Positions 9,328-18,095 of a DNA stretch of 64,000 nucleotides are shown here, one piece after another. The notes beneath the pieces were generated by a model. The model was not told the origin of the DNA. It saw nothing but the letters and a program-made list of their open reading frames with translations, and did no database searches. The position numbers were made by a program, and so were the translations under genes. The stretch comes from Novosphingobium taihuense (GTDB taxonomy: Bacteria > Pseudomonadota > Alphaproteobacteria > Sphingomonadales > Sphingomonadaceae). The DNA lies in contig NZ_VLKJ01000003.1 in the NCBI RefSeq assembly GCF_007830315.1, positions 372,001 to 436,000 of the forward strand. The letters run 5' to 3'. Position 1 is the first letter of the stretch; each line of letters starts with the position of its first letter.

Positions 9328-9494
9328 GAGTTTCTTTCCTCCTGTTGCTCCGCACGATAGCGGGCTGACAATCGGATAAATCGCTTAATGATCGCAGACC
9401 AACGGGTTAGTCCTATCACAGTGATCGGTTGGGCCGTTCATCCGGCAGCAATCCGGCAATAAACCCGATTGCGGCCGGAGGGGGTCTAACTTTT

Positions 9495-9616
9495 TCGCAG
9501 CAGCTTGCCGCGAAGAGCCACGAAAGACACGAGGGTTCCCCGAAGGGAAAAAACACAACCCCGAATTCAACGATGTCTTGAGAAAGGAAACTGGAGCGGG
9601 CGAAGGGATTCGAACC
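9495..9616. repeat. Direct repeat copy A, carrying the 3' end of tRNA-Gly
   Basis: This 122-bp stretch is repeated almost perfectly at 9621-9742 with a 126-bp period; only three mismatches are visible, near its left end. Its last 25 bp (9592-9616) are identical to the CCA end, acceptor strand and part of the T-arm of the neighbouring tRNA-Gly gene. The region 9328-9717 otherwise holds no gene. Confidence 0.85.
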
Positions 9617-9620
9617 ACGC

Positions 9621-9742
9621 TCGCAGCGGCTTGCCGCGCAGAGCCACGAAAGACACGAGGGTTCCCCGAAGGGAAAAAACACAACCCCGAATTCAACGAT
9701 GTCTTGAGAAAGGAAACTGGAGCGGGCGAAGGGATTCGAACC
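9621..9742. repeat. Direct repeat copy B, overlapping tRNA-Gly
   Basis: This is the second copy of the 122-bp unit. Its right end (from 9718) is the genuine 3' part of the tRNA-Gly gene, so the repeat runs from tRNA 3' sequence into its downstream flank. Inside the unit, on the minus strand, TTCCC TTC GGGGAA can form a short hairpin downstream of the tRNA. Confidence 0.85.
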
Positions 9743-9792
9743 CTCGACCCCAACCTTGGCAAGGTTGTGCTCTACCCCTGAGCTACGCCCGC
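9718..9792 (-). tRNA. tRNA-Gly (anticodon GCC)
   Basis: On the minus strand the 75-nt sequence begins GCGGGCGTAGCTCAGGGGTA and folds as a cloverleaf: acceptor GCGGGCG/CGCCCGC, D-arm, anticodon arm CAACCTTGCCAAGGTTG with GCC in the loop, T-arm GAGGGTTCGAATCCCTTC, then T and an encoded CCA. GCC reads the glycine codons GGC and GGT. Confidence 0.95.
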
Positions 9793-10000
9793 TCGTGCGT
9801 TTCTGGCCGGTGGGAAATGCCCCGTCCGGCTGGGGTGTGGGGGCCTCTAACGGTGACTCGATGAGAGCGCAACACCAAAAATGCATGTTGGGTAAAGTCT
9901 CTGCGCAAAAGCCCGATTCCAGCCCCTTTCCCCTTGCCGAATGGACAAGCCTTCCCACATGGTGCGGCACACGCGAAAGACATTCGACCGGAGACGCATC

Positions 10001-10906
10001 TTGGCCAGCATGGGGCTCAATCTCGACGAACAGAAGGCGGTGGACCGCTTCCGCAAGGACGTGGTCGAACCCTCGATGACCCAGCTGGTCATCCTCGATT
10101 TCTGGGCGGAGTGGTGCGGGCCGTGCAAGGCGCTGACCCCGGTGCTTGAAAAGGTCGCGGCAGAGTACGCGGACAAGGGCGTGGTCCTCGCCAAGATCAA
10201 CGTCGACGAGGAACAGTTCATTGCCGCGCAGTTCCAGGTGCGCTCGATCCCCACAGTCTATGCGATGTTCCAGGGCCAGCCGGTGGCTGACCTCACGCCC
10301 GCGCGCACCGAATCGCAATTGAAGCAGTATCTAGACCAGCTCCTTGCCAAGCTGCCCGTGCAGGCCGGCGAACCGCAGCAGGACGTGACGCCGCTGCTGG
10401 CCATGGGCGAGGAAGTGCTGGCCGAGGGCGATGGCGAACGCGCGGCGAGCATCTTTGCCCAGATCGTCGAGATCGCGCCCGACAATGCGCAGGCTCACGC
10501 CGGGCTGGTGCGTGCGCTGATCGCCGCGGGCCAGAAGGACGAGGCTCAGGCCGTGCTCGATTCGCTCCCGCCCGAAATGGCCAAGGACCCTATTTTCGCA
10601 CAGGCCCGCTCGGCGCTGGCGCTGGCCGAGGACGCGCCGGAGGAGGCTGAGCTTGCCGCCCTGCGCGCTGCAGCGGCCGAACGTCCGGCCGACATGGAGG
10701 CGCAGCTCGCCTTCGCCAACGCGCTCTACGCCAGTGGCGCGCGCGACGAGGCCGCAGCCAAGCTGCTCGCGATGATCGCCGCCGATCGTGAATGGAACGA
10801 TGGCGCGGCCAAGGCTCGTCTGCTGCAGATATTCGAAGCCATCGGGCTGGAAGATCCTTGGGTTTCGGCAACGCGCCGCAAGCTCTCCACCGTGCTGTTC
10901 GGCTGA
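10001..10906 (+). CDS. Thioredoxin-TPR co-chaperone (YbbN/CnoX-like)
   Basis: About 301 residues. The N-terminal thioredoxin fold contains DFWAEWCGPCKALTP, with an intact CGPC active site, and the cis-proline segment VRSIPTVYAMF. The C-terminal half (about residues 130-300) consists of helical tetratricopeptide-like repeats (ERAASIFAQIVEIAPDNAQAHAG and similar), as in YbbN/CnoX proteins. Members hold unfolding proteins for transfer to DnaK or GroEL. Start choice: TTG at 10001 has GGAG 7 bases upstream and gives MASMGLNLDEQ; ATG at 10010 is an alternative, and a longer frame from 9941 is less likely. Whether CGPC is redox-active is unknown. It is followed 5 bp later by the Lon-N-like gene. Confidence 0.88.
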   Translation: MASMGLNLDEQKAVDRFRKDVVEPSMTQLVILDFWAEWCGPCKALTPVLEKVAAEYADKGVVLAKINVDEEQFIAAQFQVRSIPTVYAMFQGQPVADLTPARTESQLKQYLDQLLAKLPVQAGEPQQDVTPLLAMGEEVLAEGDGERAASIFAQIVEIAPDNAQAHAGLVRALIAAGQKDEAQAVLDSLPPEMAKDPIFAQARSALALAEDAPEEAELAALRAAAAERPADMEAQLAFANALYASGARDEAAAKLLAMIAADREWNDGAAKARLLQIFEAIGLEDPWVSATRRKLSTVLFG

Positions 10907-10911
10907 TCGCG

Positions 10912-11541
10912 ATGGGCGCGAGCGCAAATACGACGCGCCTGTCGATCTTCCCGCTGGCAGGCGCTGTGCTCTATCCCGGCCTGCAACTGCCGCTGCATAT
11001 CTTCGAGCCGCGCTATCGCGCCATGGTCAGCGATTCGCTGGCGCGTGACCGGCGTATCGCGATGATCCAGCCGCAATCGCCCGAGAACGGCGCGCCGCTG
11101 TTCCGCATCGGCTGCGTTGGCAAGATCGCCGATGTCGAGGCGCTGGAGGACGGGCGGTTCAACCTGATTCTCGAGGGCATCTCGCGCTTCCGGGTGATTC
11201 GCGAACTCGAAGTCACCACGCCCTTTCGCCAGGTCGAGGCCGAACTCATCGCCGACGACATGGCTGAAGCGCTGAGCGCGGTCGAGCGGGCCTCGTTCGA
11301 ACAGGAAGCCCGCCGCTTCGCCGATGCGCAAGGCTATGCGGTGGACTGGGATTCGGTTGGCCGGCTCGACGACATGTCGCTGATCAACGGCGTCTCCCAG
11401 ATCGCCCCGTTCGACGCCGCCGCCAAGCAGGCCCTGCTCGAAGCGGATTCCCTCGCGGCACGGTGCGAATTGCTGGTCCAGCTCATGCAATTCTTCGGCA
11501 AGCGCGACAACGACGACGGCGGGCGGGTGACTCTGCAGTAG
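10912..11541 (+). CDS. Lon N-terminal (substrate-binding) domain protein
   Basis: A 209-residue protein with the Lon LAN-domain pattern: LSIFPLAGAVLYPGLQLPLHIFEPRYRAMV at about residues 10-40, then IGCVGKIADVEALEDGRF and LILEGISRFRV. It lacks the AAA+ ATPase and the Ser-Lys protease domains, so it is a stand-alone adaptor-like protein of unknown role. The ATG at 10912 lies 5 bp after the YbbN-like stop, so the two are very likely one operon. This pairing suggests protein quality control (inference). Confidence 0.88.
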   Translation: MGASANTTRLSIFPLAGAVLYPGLQLPLHIFEPRYRAMVSDSLARDRRIAMIQPQSPENGAPLFRIGCVGKIADVEALEDGRFNLILEGISRFRVIRELEVTTPFRQVEAELIADDMAEALSAVERASFEQEARRFADAQGYAVDWDSVGRLDDMSLINGVSQIAPFDAAAKQALLEADSLAARCELLVQLMQFFGKRDNDDGGRVTLQ

Positions 11542-11553
11542 TTGCCGCGAACG

Positions 11554-12174
11554 TCAGAACTGCGCCTGAATCCCGTCGATCACGAACTGCGCGGCAAGCG
11601 CGGCCAGCAGAACGCCGAGCAGGCGGGTGATCACCGCTTCGACTTGTGAGCCGAGTGCGCGGATCAGCGGGCGGGCGGCAACAAGCGCGATAAAGCTCAG
11701 CACCATGACCACGGCAAGCGCGCCGAGGATGACCACGGTCTCCTGCGTCCCGTTTGCCCGCGCTGTCAGCAGCATGACAGAGGCGATCGAGCCCGGGCCT
11801 GCCAGCATCGGCATGGCCATCGGGAACACCGAGACGTCCTCTACCTGCGGTTGCGCGGTACGCACCTTCTCCGCGCGCTCCTCGCGCCGTTCGGTGCGCT
11901 TTTCGAACACCATGTCGAGCGCGATCAGGAACAGCATGATGCCGCCTGCGATGCGGAAGCTGTCGAGTTCGATGTGCAGCGCGCCCAGCAGGTCCTCGCC
12001 GAACAGCGCGAAGACCAGCAGGATGCCCGTGGCGATCAGGCAGGCGCGCAAGGCCATGCTGAACGCCTGTTTTGCCGTGGCGTTGGCGGTGAGTCCTGCG
12101 TAGATCGGCGCGCAGCCGGGCGGGTCGATCACCACGAACAGCGTGACGAAGGCGGAGAGGAATAGCTGCCACAT
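11554..12174 (-). CDS. MarC family integral membrane protein
   Basis: A 206-residue inner membrane protein with about six hydrophobic segments. The opening MWQLFLSAFVTLFVVIDPPG and the later FPMAMPMLAGPGSI are the conserved MarC signatures (repeated P/G-rich half-helices). The family was once linked to multiple antibiotic resistance, but that role was withdrawn and its transport substrate is unknown. The gene starts 4 bp after the stop of the upstream secreted protein on the same strand. It converges on the Lon-N gene with only 12 bp between stops. Confidence 0.9.
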   Translation of the reverse strand: MWQLFLSAFVTLFVVIDPPGCAPIYAGLTANATAKQAFSMALRACLIATGILLVFALFGEDLLGALHIELDSFRIAGGIMLFLIALDMVFEKRTERREERAEKVRTAQPQVEDVSVFPMAMPMLAGPGSIASVMLLTARANGTQETVVILGALAVVMVLSFIALVAARPLIRALGSQVEAVITRLLGVLLAALAAQFVIDGIQAQF

Positions 12175-12178
12175 CGCC

Positions 12179-12949
12179 TCAGGCTCCGTTCGCTTTGAAA
12201 TTGCGCGCGATGACCTCGGTCATTGCTCCGTTCTTCCAGATCCACGCGGTAAAACGGCGGCTGCCATCGGGCATTACGGTTGATCGCCAGGCAAGGCTGC
12301 CATCGCGCGATTGGCCGTCCTTGCTGTCGCCGCCCTCAGATGCCGGGATGGCTCCTGCAAGCGGACGCAGCGGGGGGAGCTTGCTGTCCTCCTTGCGTTC
12401 GCGCTTGCTGCCGGGCTGGAGCGGCGGGTCGCCGGCAGGGCGGCGGCGCGCCGGGCAATCGGCGACCTTGCCCTCTGCCCAATCAACCTCGCGCAAGGGC
12501 GCGGCGAGGTCCTGCCCGTCATCTAGCACCCACTTCCAGTCCACCTTCCCCTTGAACTGGCGCTGCCAGACGGTGACGTACTCGCCGTTTCCACCAGAGG
12601 GACCGGCCCATCCGCCAAAGGTCAACCCTGCAGTGCCATCGCAACTGATCCATGCCAGATGCGGTGCCCACTTGACCGGCGCTGCCGGGTCCTTGCGGTC
12701 CTTGAGCAGAGTTTTGGCAAGCTTGCGCCCGCCCTCGAACATTTCCGCAGTTTCGTCAGCGGTCTCGCGGAAAGCGGTCCACTGCCCCTTCTCGCGGGCG
12801 AGGCGGGAAAAGCCGATGTCCGCGGCAATCAGGGCAGATGGGCTGGCATAGGCGCGCTGCGGGCGCCCCGGCCCTTGCCCCTCGGGCGCGGATTGAGCCA
12901 GGGCGGGAGTCGAGCAAACGAGGAATGCGAGGGGGATCAGACGCTTCAT
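12179..12949 (-). CDS. Secreted hypothetical protein
   Basis: 256 residues starting with a clear signal peptide, MKRLIPLAFLVCSTPALAQS. The mature part has an NTF2/SnoaL-like beginning (ALIAADIGFSRLAREKGQWTAFRETA), then HLAWISCDGTAGLTFGGW and VTVWQRQFKGKVDWKWVLDDG, a pattern I associate with periplasmic SnoaL-like proteins of sphingomonads. The loop at about residues 165-215 is rich in Arg, Pro and Asp and looks disordered. No catalytic motif can be named. It is probably co-transcribed with the MarC gene. Confidence 0.7.
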   Translation of the reverse strand: MKRLIPLAFLVCSTPALAQSAPEGQGPGRPQRAYASPSALIAADIGFSRLAREKGQWTAFRETADETAEMFEGGRKLAKTLLKDRKDPAAPVKWAPHLAWISCDGTAGLTFGGWAGPSGGNGEYVTVWQRQFKGKVDWKWVLDDGQDLAAPLREVDWAEGKVADCPARRRPAGDPPLQPGSKRERKEDSKLPPLRPLAGAIPASEGGDSKDGQSRDGSLAWRSTVMPDGSRRFTAWIWKNGAMTEVIARNFKANGA

Positions 12950-12979
12950 CGCGTCAGCCTAGCCGATGCGCCGCAGCCT

Positions 12980-13106
12980 GCCCACCCTGCTGCGACTAGG
13001 TTCGCTTCGCTCTCCAAGTCTCGCGGCCCTCCCGCCTGCGGGAGGGCGAAGTTTTGGCACGGCGCTATCACTCCCCTCCCGCAGGCGGGAGGGGTCGGGG
13101 GTGGGC
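12980..13106 (-). repeat. Two-hairpin intergenic element, copy 1
   Basis: A 127-bp element bounded by GCCCACC/GGTGGGC with two internal perfect palindromes, CCCTCCCGCCTGCGGGAGGG and CCCCTCCCGCAGGCGGGAGG. Its reverse complement aligns closely with the elements at 26149-26270 and 58557-58677. It fills the gap between folD and the secreted protein. Confidence 0.85.
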
Positions 13107-13125
13107 AGGTTCCAGAACTAACGCT

Positions 13126-14019
13126 TCAGACCGCGTCGGCCGCCAGTTCCAGCCCCTCGTTGCGATAGGCCGCGACGAGCGTGTTGCGCAGCAGGACGGC
13201 AATGGTCATCGGGCCGACACCGCCCGGTACGGGGGTAATGGCCGAAGCGACGGCGGCAGCCGAATCATAGTCGACGTCGCCCACCAGCTTCGTCTTGCCT
13301 GCCTCGGCGCCCGCAACCCGGTTGATGCCCACGTCGATCACGGTTGCGCCCGGCTTGATCCAGTCACCCTTGACCATTTCTGCCCGGCCCACGGCAGCGA
13401 CGACGATATCGGCGCGCTTGACCACTTGCGCCAGATCCTTCGTCCGGCTGTGCGCCACGGTCACCGTGCAGCTTTCTGCGATCAGCAATTGTGCCATCGG
13501 CTTGCCGACGATGTTGGAGCGGCCGATGACGACAGCATCGAGGCCCGAGAGATCGCCCAGCCTGTCCTTGAGCAGCATCAGGCAACCGAGCGGCGTGCAG
13601 GGGACAAAGCCCGGCTGGCCCACGGCAAGGCGGCCTGCGTTGGTCACGTGGAAGCCGTCGACGTCCTTGTCGGGATTGATCGCGGCGATGACCTTCTGCT
13701 CGTCGATATGCTTCGGCAGTGGCAGCTGGACAAGGATGCCGTCAACCGCCGGATCGGCGTTGAGCTGATCGACCGTCGCCAGCAGATCGGCTTCCGCAGT
13801 ATCGGCAGGCAGCTTGTATTCGAAGCTGTTCATGCCGGCTTCCACCGTGCTCTTGCCCTTGGAGCGGACATAGACCTGGCTCGCCGGGTCCTCGCCTACG
13901 AGCACGACGGCGAGGCCGGCCTTGCGCCCTGCCTTGGCCTCGAACGCAGCAGCAAGGTCTCCCACGCGGGCACGCAGGGTGGCGGCAAAGGCCTTTCCGT
14001 CGATTACGGCAGCAGTCAT
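13126..14019 (-). CDS. folD: Methylenetetrahydrofolate dehydrogenase / cyclohydrolase
   Basis: 297 residues, the usual FolD length. The enzyme converts 5,10-methylene-THF to 10-formyl-THF via methenyl-THF, using NADP, in the cytosol. Motifs visible: [14 protein letters not shown] with the catalytic Lys, [34 protein letters not shown], and the cofactor motif [16 protein letters not shown]. It provides one-carbon units for purine synthesis and formyl-Met. It heads the shorter part of the minus-strand run; the YggT gene lies 31 bp upstream on the same strand. Confidence 0.97.
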   Translation of the reverse strand: MTAAVIDGKAFAATLRARVGDLAAAFEAKAGRKAGLAVVLVGEDPASQVYVRSKGKSTVEAGMNSFEYKLPADTAEADLLATVDQLNADPAVDGILVQLPLPKHIDEQKVIAAINPDKDVDGFHVTNAGRLAVGQPGFVPCTPLGCLMLLKDRLGDLSGLDAVVIGRSNIVGKPMAQLLIAESCTVTVAHSRTKDLAQVVKRADIVVAAVGRAEMVKGDWIKPGATVIDVGINRVAGAEAGKTKLVGDVDYDSAAAVASAITPVPGGVGPMTIAVLLRNTLVAAYRNEGLELAADAV

Positions 14020-14050
14020 CGGGTCATCCGTCCGGAGTTTGCGAGAAGCC

Positions 14051-14350
14051 TCAGACCGCCGTGGCGAGAGAGGCGAAGAAGAACAGGACCTGCACGAGGA
14101 TGCGCAGGCCGAAAATCAGAATCATCGGCGAGAAATCGATGCCGCCGGTGTTGGGCATGATCCGGCGGATCGGATTGAGCATGGGATCGAGAATGGCACC
14201 TAGCGCGGTCCAGACGGCGGCCACCGCCTTGTTGTGCAGGTTCACCACGTTGAAGGCGATCAGCAGGCTCAGCACAAACTGGACGATCACCACCATGACG
14301 ACGATGTCGATGAGCTGGGAAAAGACCGAGATCAGTGTGTACAGCAGCAT
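14051..14350 (-). CDS. YggT family membrane protein
   Basis: 99 residues with two hydrophobic spans, at [20 protein letters not shown] and [20 protein letters not shown], separated by the YggT signature [24 protein letters not shown]. Family members are small inner membrane proteins linked loosely to osmotic shock resistance or division-related complexes. A frame upstream would add 17 polar residues; the ATG at 14350 is at the usual position. It is 31 bp upstream of folD and probably co-transcribed. Confidence 0.9.
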   Translation of the reverse strand: MLLYTLISVFSQLIDIVVMVVIVQFVLSLLIAFNVVNLHNKAVAAVWTALGAILDPMLNPIRRIMPNTGGIDFSPMILIFGLRILVQVLFFFASLATAV

Positions 14351-14527
14351 TGGCGCATTTCCCTTGTCGGCACGGATGAGGCTGCCTTGCGGCAAGCCCA
14401 AGCTCCTAGCCGACCCTCTCCCCGAGCGACAAGTGCCCGTTCACCAGCGCAATGAGCCGGAGTGCGGCAGTCTGTATGCAGCACTTACCAATTTGGCAAG
14501 CAGGCCGGGGGACGGACAGCCGGACGA

Positions 14528-15052
14528 TCACGGCTCCAGCGTGGTGCTTTCGACGTGCCAGCGCAGCTGCTCCGATGTAGCGCCGGGAATGTCGTTGACC
14601 CGCCGCAGCACGACTTCGCCCGCGATCGTCCTCTCGCCATCGGTCACGACCACCGGGGCGGTGTAATAGATCGAGCCTGCAGCGCCTTCCTGCTGCCCTC
14701 GTCCGACCGATACGGTGGGGGACTTCAGCTTGCTCCAGTTCGCGGCAAAGGCCGCCTCGTCCATGCCGCTGCGCGTGCCGTGCTCGCCCCAGAACGCGCG
14801 CATGGCGCGCCAGTCGCGCGCTTCGATTGCGGCCGCAAAGGCGTCGAGCACTTCTTCGGGCCGCCGCGAAAGCGATGGCTGGGGTGGGGTGTCTGCGGGG
14901 TTAGCCGCTGCCAAAGGCGCCTGACTTGCCTGCACGGGCGAGGCTTCCGCCTGACTTGCGGATGGTGCGGGCGTGGCAGGGCCCCTCTGGCAGCCGCCGA
15001 GATGAAAGACGAGCGCGGAGGCGGCTGCGAAAGCAAGAGCGGTACGGATCAT
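14528..15052 (-). CDS. Putative lipoprotein, function unknown
   Basis: 174 residues. The N-terminus MIRTALAFAAASALVFHLGG followed by Cys21 fits a lipoprotein signal (LGGC), so the mature protein should be lipid-anchored. A Pro/Ala/Ser-rich linker (about residues 24-60) precedes a compact domain starting RPEEVLDAFAAAIEARDWRAMRAFWG, resembling SnoaL/NTF2-like folds, and ending in EVVLRRVNDIPGATSEQLRWHVE. No catalytic residues are recognisable. It lies between argB and the YggT gene. The 177-bp gap 14351-14527 on its downstream side holds no gene I can see. Confidence 0.7.
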   Translation of the reverse strand: MIRTALAFAAASALVFHLGGCQRGPATPAPSASQAEASPVQASQAPLAAANPADTPPQPSLSRRPEEVLDAFAAAIEARDWRAMRAFWGEHGTRSGMDEAAFAANWSKLKSPTVSVGRGQQEGAAGSIYYTAPVVVTDGERTIAGEVVLRRVNDIPGATSEQLRWHVESTTLEP

Positions 15053-15101
15053 CCTGCCCTGACGCTTCGCCCGCCTGCAGGTTCCGGCGTTAATCGGAAC
15101 T

Positions 15102-16010
15102 TCAGGCGCGGATCAGCGTGCCCGCACCGCGCGCGGTGAAGATTTCCAGCAGCATCGCATGGGGCACGCGGCCGTCGAGCACGACGGTGGCCTCGCAGCC
15201 CGCTTCCACCGCGTGGACGCAGGTTTCGAGCTTGGGGATCATGCCGCCGCTGATCGTGCCGTCTTCGGCCAGCCGCGCGATGTCGGCGGGGCGCAGGTCG
15301 GTGAGAAGGTTCTTGTCCTTGTCGAGCACGCCGGGAACGTCGGTCAGCAGGAACAGGCGCGAGGCACCCAGAGCAGCGGCGATGGCGCCTGCCATAGTAT
15401 CGGCATTGATGTTGTAGGTCTCGCCATCGGGGCCGACGCCGATCGGCGCGATCACCGGGATCATCCCGGCGTTGACGATGGTGTCGATCACGGTGGTGTC
15501 GATCCGGTCCGGCTCGCCCACGAAGCCGAGATCGACCACGATCGGATCGCCGTCCTCGCCCTCGATTGCCTTGGGCGCCTTCTTCGACTGGACCTTGCGG
15601 GCAATGACCATGCCGCCGTCCTTGCCTGAGATGCCGATGGCCTTGCCGCCTGCGCGGGCGATCCAGCTGACCAGTTCCTTGTTGATCGCGCCTGCCAGCA
15701 CCATTTCGGCAACTTCGGCGGTCTGCTTGTCGGTGACGCGCAGGCCATCGACGAACTTCGATTCGATGCCAAGGGCCTTCAGCATCCGCCCGATCTGCGG
15801 CCCGCCACCGTGGACGACCACCGGATTGATGCCCACGGCCTTGAGCAGCACGATGTCTTCGGCAAAGTCCTGCGCCAGTTCGGGATCGCCCATGGCGTGG
15901 CCGCCGTACTTCACCACGAAGGTCTTGCCGGCATAGCGCTGGAGATAGGGCAGCGCCTCGGTCAGGGTCTGTGCCTTGGCAAGCATCGCGGGGTCGTGGT
16001 TCTGGCTCAT
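15102..16010 (-). CDS. argB: Acetylglutamate kinase
   Basis: 302 residues. Phosphorylates N-acetylglutamate in the second step of arginine synthesis. Amino-acid-kinase motifs are visible: [12 protein letters not shown] near the N-terminus, [13 protein letters not shown] for substrate binding, and the nucleotide-binding region [15 protein letters not shown] with [11 protein letters not shown]. The ATG at 16010 gives [10 protein letters not shown]; an upstream in-frame ATG would add 12 residues without support. Length and motifs fit the arginine-inhibited ArgB group, but inhibition cannot be judged here. The lipoprotein gene follows 49 bp downstream. Confidence 0.97.
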   Translation of the reverse strand: MSQNHDPAMLAKAQTLTEALPYLQRYAGKTFVVKYGGHAMGDPELAQDFAEDIVLLKAVGINPVVVHGGGPQIGRMLKALGIESKFVDGLRVTDKQTAEVAEMVLAGAINKELVSWIARAGGKAIGISGKDGGMVIARKVQSKKAPKAIEGEDGDPIVVDLGFVGEPDRIDTTVIDTIVNAGMIPVIAPIGVGPDGETYNINADTMAGAIAAALGASRLFLLTDVPGVLDKDKNLLTDLRPADIARLAEDGTISGGMIPKLETCVHAVEAGCEATVVLDGRVPHAMLLEIFTARGAGTLIRA

Positions 16011-16086
16011 GCGCGGGCCCTTACGCGCAAAGGCAGCGGAATCCAATATTGGCGTTGCGGTGCGCGCGGCAGCTTATGCCGTCCAA

Positions 16087-16752
16087 TCAGGAAGCGCGGT
16101 CGAGCCAGCGCCCGAGTTGCACGAAGACCCAGATCAGCGGCGGGACCATGATCGTCGACAGCACCAGCTTGGAAATGATCTGCCCTTCCATGATCGAAAG
16201 CAGCGGCAGGTCCTGTCCGTAGAACGAGATGGTGATGAACAGTACCGTGTCGACCACCTGGCTGAGCATCGAGGCGAGCCACGCGCGCAGCATCAGCATC
16301 CGGCCGCGCCCACCAGCGATCCGCGAGAACAGGTAGACGTTGAGCGTCTGCGAGGTGCCATAGGAAATGAGGCCTGCAAACTGCATCCGCGCGCCTTGGC
16401 CGAGCAGGCGGGCAAAGGCGTCCTGATCGCCCCAGAACGGCGCGGGCGGCACGACGTTGATCACCGTCGTCAGCAGGATCATCGAAACGATCAACGGTAC
16501 GAAGCCGAAGCGCACCAGCCGGTTGGCAGTATCCTGCCCGAACAGTTCGGCGACGGCGCTTGCCATCACCACCAGCAGCAGGAAGGCAAAGATGCCCGAT
16601 TCCACCGCCAGATCGCCCAGCAGCGGCCAATGACCGAGAGAGGCAAGCTTCACCCCCAGCACGCCCGCCAGCACGCACATTCCGCCATAGAGCAGCGAGA
16701 TGGCGAACAGCGAACGGGGGATAGCGGGTGCGGAAGCGGCGTTATCGTGCAT
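16087..16752 (-). CDS. yhhQ: Queuosine precursor transporter (VUT family)
   Basis: 221 residues, six or more hydrophobic segments. The family signature is visible in LISYGTSQTLNVYLFSRI and SQVVDTVLFITISFYG, which correspond to the conserved Q..DV/VDT segments of YhhQ. The protein imports the 7-deazaguanine precursors preQ0/preQ1 across the inner membrane for queuosine in tRNA anticodons. It lies upstream of argB on the same strand with a 76-bp gap, so co-transcription is possible but no functional link is evident. Confidence 0.88.
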   Translation of the reverse strand: MHDNAASAPAIPRSLFAISLLYGGMCVLAGVLGVKLASLGHWPLLGDLAVESGIFAFLLLVVMASAVAELFGQDTANRLVRFGFVPLIVSMILLTTVINVVPPAPFWGDQDAFARLLGQGARMQFAGLISYGTSQTLNVYLFSRIAGGRGRMLMLRAWLASMLSQVVDTVLFITISFYGQDLPLLSIMEGQIISKLVLSTIMVPPLIWVFVQLGRWLDRAS

Positions 16753-16838
16753 CCAAGGCCGATAGCGCGCTTTTCAGCTTGCGCCAATTCGCTATTAGGT
16801 TCGGCTGAAACCAAAATTGCGGAGCAAGATCCAGCCCG

Positions 16839-18095
16839 ATGCGTGTTGCCTCAAGCCTTTTCGGGATGGTGCTCATCCTTGCGCTCGCCTTCCTGCTTTC
16901 GTCCAACCGTCGCGCGATTCGGCTGCGGGTCGTTGCGGCGGCCTTCGCGCTGCAGGCAGGCTTTGCCGCGCTGGTGCTCTATGTGCCCGTGGGCAACCGC
17001 ATGCTGCAGGGCGCGGCGGGCGGAGTGGAAAGCCTGCTCGGCTTTGCCCGTGCGGGCGTGGCCTTCCTGTTCGGCCCGCTGGCCGATCCTGCGATCGGCG
17101 GCACCAGCTTTGCCATTTCGGCGCTGCCGGTGATCGTGTTCTTCGCCGCGCTGATCTCGATCCTCTATTACCTCGGCGTGATGCAACTGGTGATCCGCTG
17201 GATCGGCGGCGCGCTGGAGAAGGTGACCGGCATCAGCAAGGTCGAATCGCTGTGTGCGGCAAGCAACATCTTCGTCGGGCAAAGCGAATCGCCACTGGTG
17301 ATCCGCCCCTATCTTGCCGCGCTCAATCCCAGCCAGCTGTTCACCGTGATGACTGTGGGCATGGCTGGCGTGGCGGGGACGATCCTTGCGGCCTACGCCA
17401 GCATGGGCATTCGCATCGACTATCTCGTCGCCGCAGCCTTCATGTCCGCGCCCGGCGGCATTCTCATGGCCAAGCTGATGATGCCCGACGAGCCGCCGGT
17501 CCCCGCCGAAGTTGCCGACGAGGCCCTGCCCAACCCGCACGTCAAGCCCAGCCTCGCGTCGGACGAGGAAGAGCGCCCCGCCAACATCATCATGGCTGCG
17601 AGCCAGGGCGCGCAGACCGGGGTGAAGCTTGCCGTCGCCGTGGGCGCGATGGTGCTGGCCTTCGTGGCGCTGGTCGCGCTCGCCAATGGTATCCTCGGCT
17701 GGATCGGCGGCTGGTTCGGCGCGCCCGAGCTGTCCTTCCAGATGGTGCTGGGCTATGTCTTTGCGCCGGTGTTCTACCTGCTCGGTGCCGATGGCTGGGC
17801 CGAGGCGATGCAGGCGGGGGGGCTGTTCGGCTCGAAGATCGTGCTCAACGAATTCGTGGCCTTCATCGAACTCGGCAAGGATACCGCGCTGTCGGCTCAC
17901 ACCGTCGCCATCGTGACCTTCGCGCTCTGCGGCTTTGCCAACTTCAGCTCGATCGCGATCCAGATGGCAGTCACCGGAGGCCTTGCCCCCAACCAGCGCC
18001 CGGTCATCGCCAAGCTCGGCATTCGCGCACTGGTCGCAGGCGCGCTGAGCAACCTGATGAGCGCAGCGCTGGCGGGGTTGTTCTTGTCTCTGTGA
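16839..18095 (+). CDS. nupC: Concentrative nucleoside transporter (CNT family)
   Basis: 418 residues. Motifs of CNT proteins are present: GGTSFAISALPVIVFFAALISILYYLG, then ESLCAASNIFVGQSESPLVIRPYL (G-Q-S/T-E-x-P, nucleoside and cation contacts), AAFMSAPGGILMAKLMMP, and GSKIVLNEFVAFIEL with FALCGFANFSSIAIQ near the C-terminus. It imports nucleosides with protons or sodium across the inner membrane. A hydrophilic loop at about residues 215-250 is rich in Asp/Glu. The downstream gene begins inside its stop codon, so the two are translationally coupled. Confidence 0.93.
   Translation: MRVASSLFGMVLILALAFLLSSNRRAIRLRVVAAAFALQAGFAALVLYVPVGNRMLQGAAGGVESLLGFARAGVAFLFGPLADPAIGGTSFAISALPVIVFFAALISILYYLGVMQLVIRWIGGALEKVTGISKVESLCAASNIFVGQSESPLVIRPYLAALNPSQLFTVMTVGMAGVAGTILAAYASMGIRIDYLVAAAFMSAPGGILMAKLMMPDEPPVPAEVADEALPNPHVKPSLASDEEERPANIIMAASQGAQTGVKLAVAVGAMVLAFVALVALANGILGWIGGWFGAPELSFQMVLGYVFAPVFYLLGADGWAEAMQAGGLFGSKIVLNEFVAFIELGKDTALSAHTVAIVTFALCGFANFSSIAIQMAVTGGLAPNQRPVIAKLGIRALVAGALSNLMSAALAGLFLSL

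Noticed and set aside
9328-9494. OxyR site before katG
   Set aside because: ATAG-like tetrads can be found but not with the regular spacing of an OxyR site.
9495-9742. Start of a CRISPR-like array
   Set aside because: Only two copies of a 122-bp unit without short repeats and unique spacers; the unit is tRNA end plus flank.
9416-10318. A 300-codon minus-strand frame
   Set aside because: It reads straight through tRNA-Gly, both repeat copies and the antisense of the thioredoxin gene; no family likeness.
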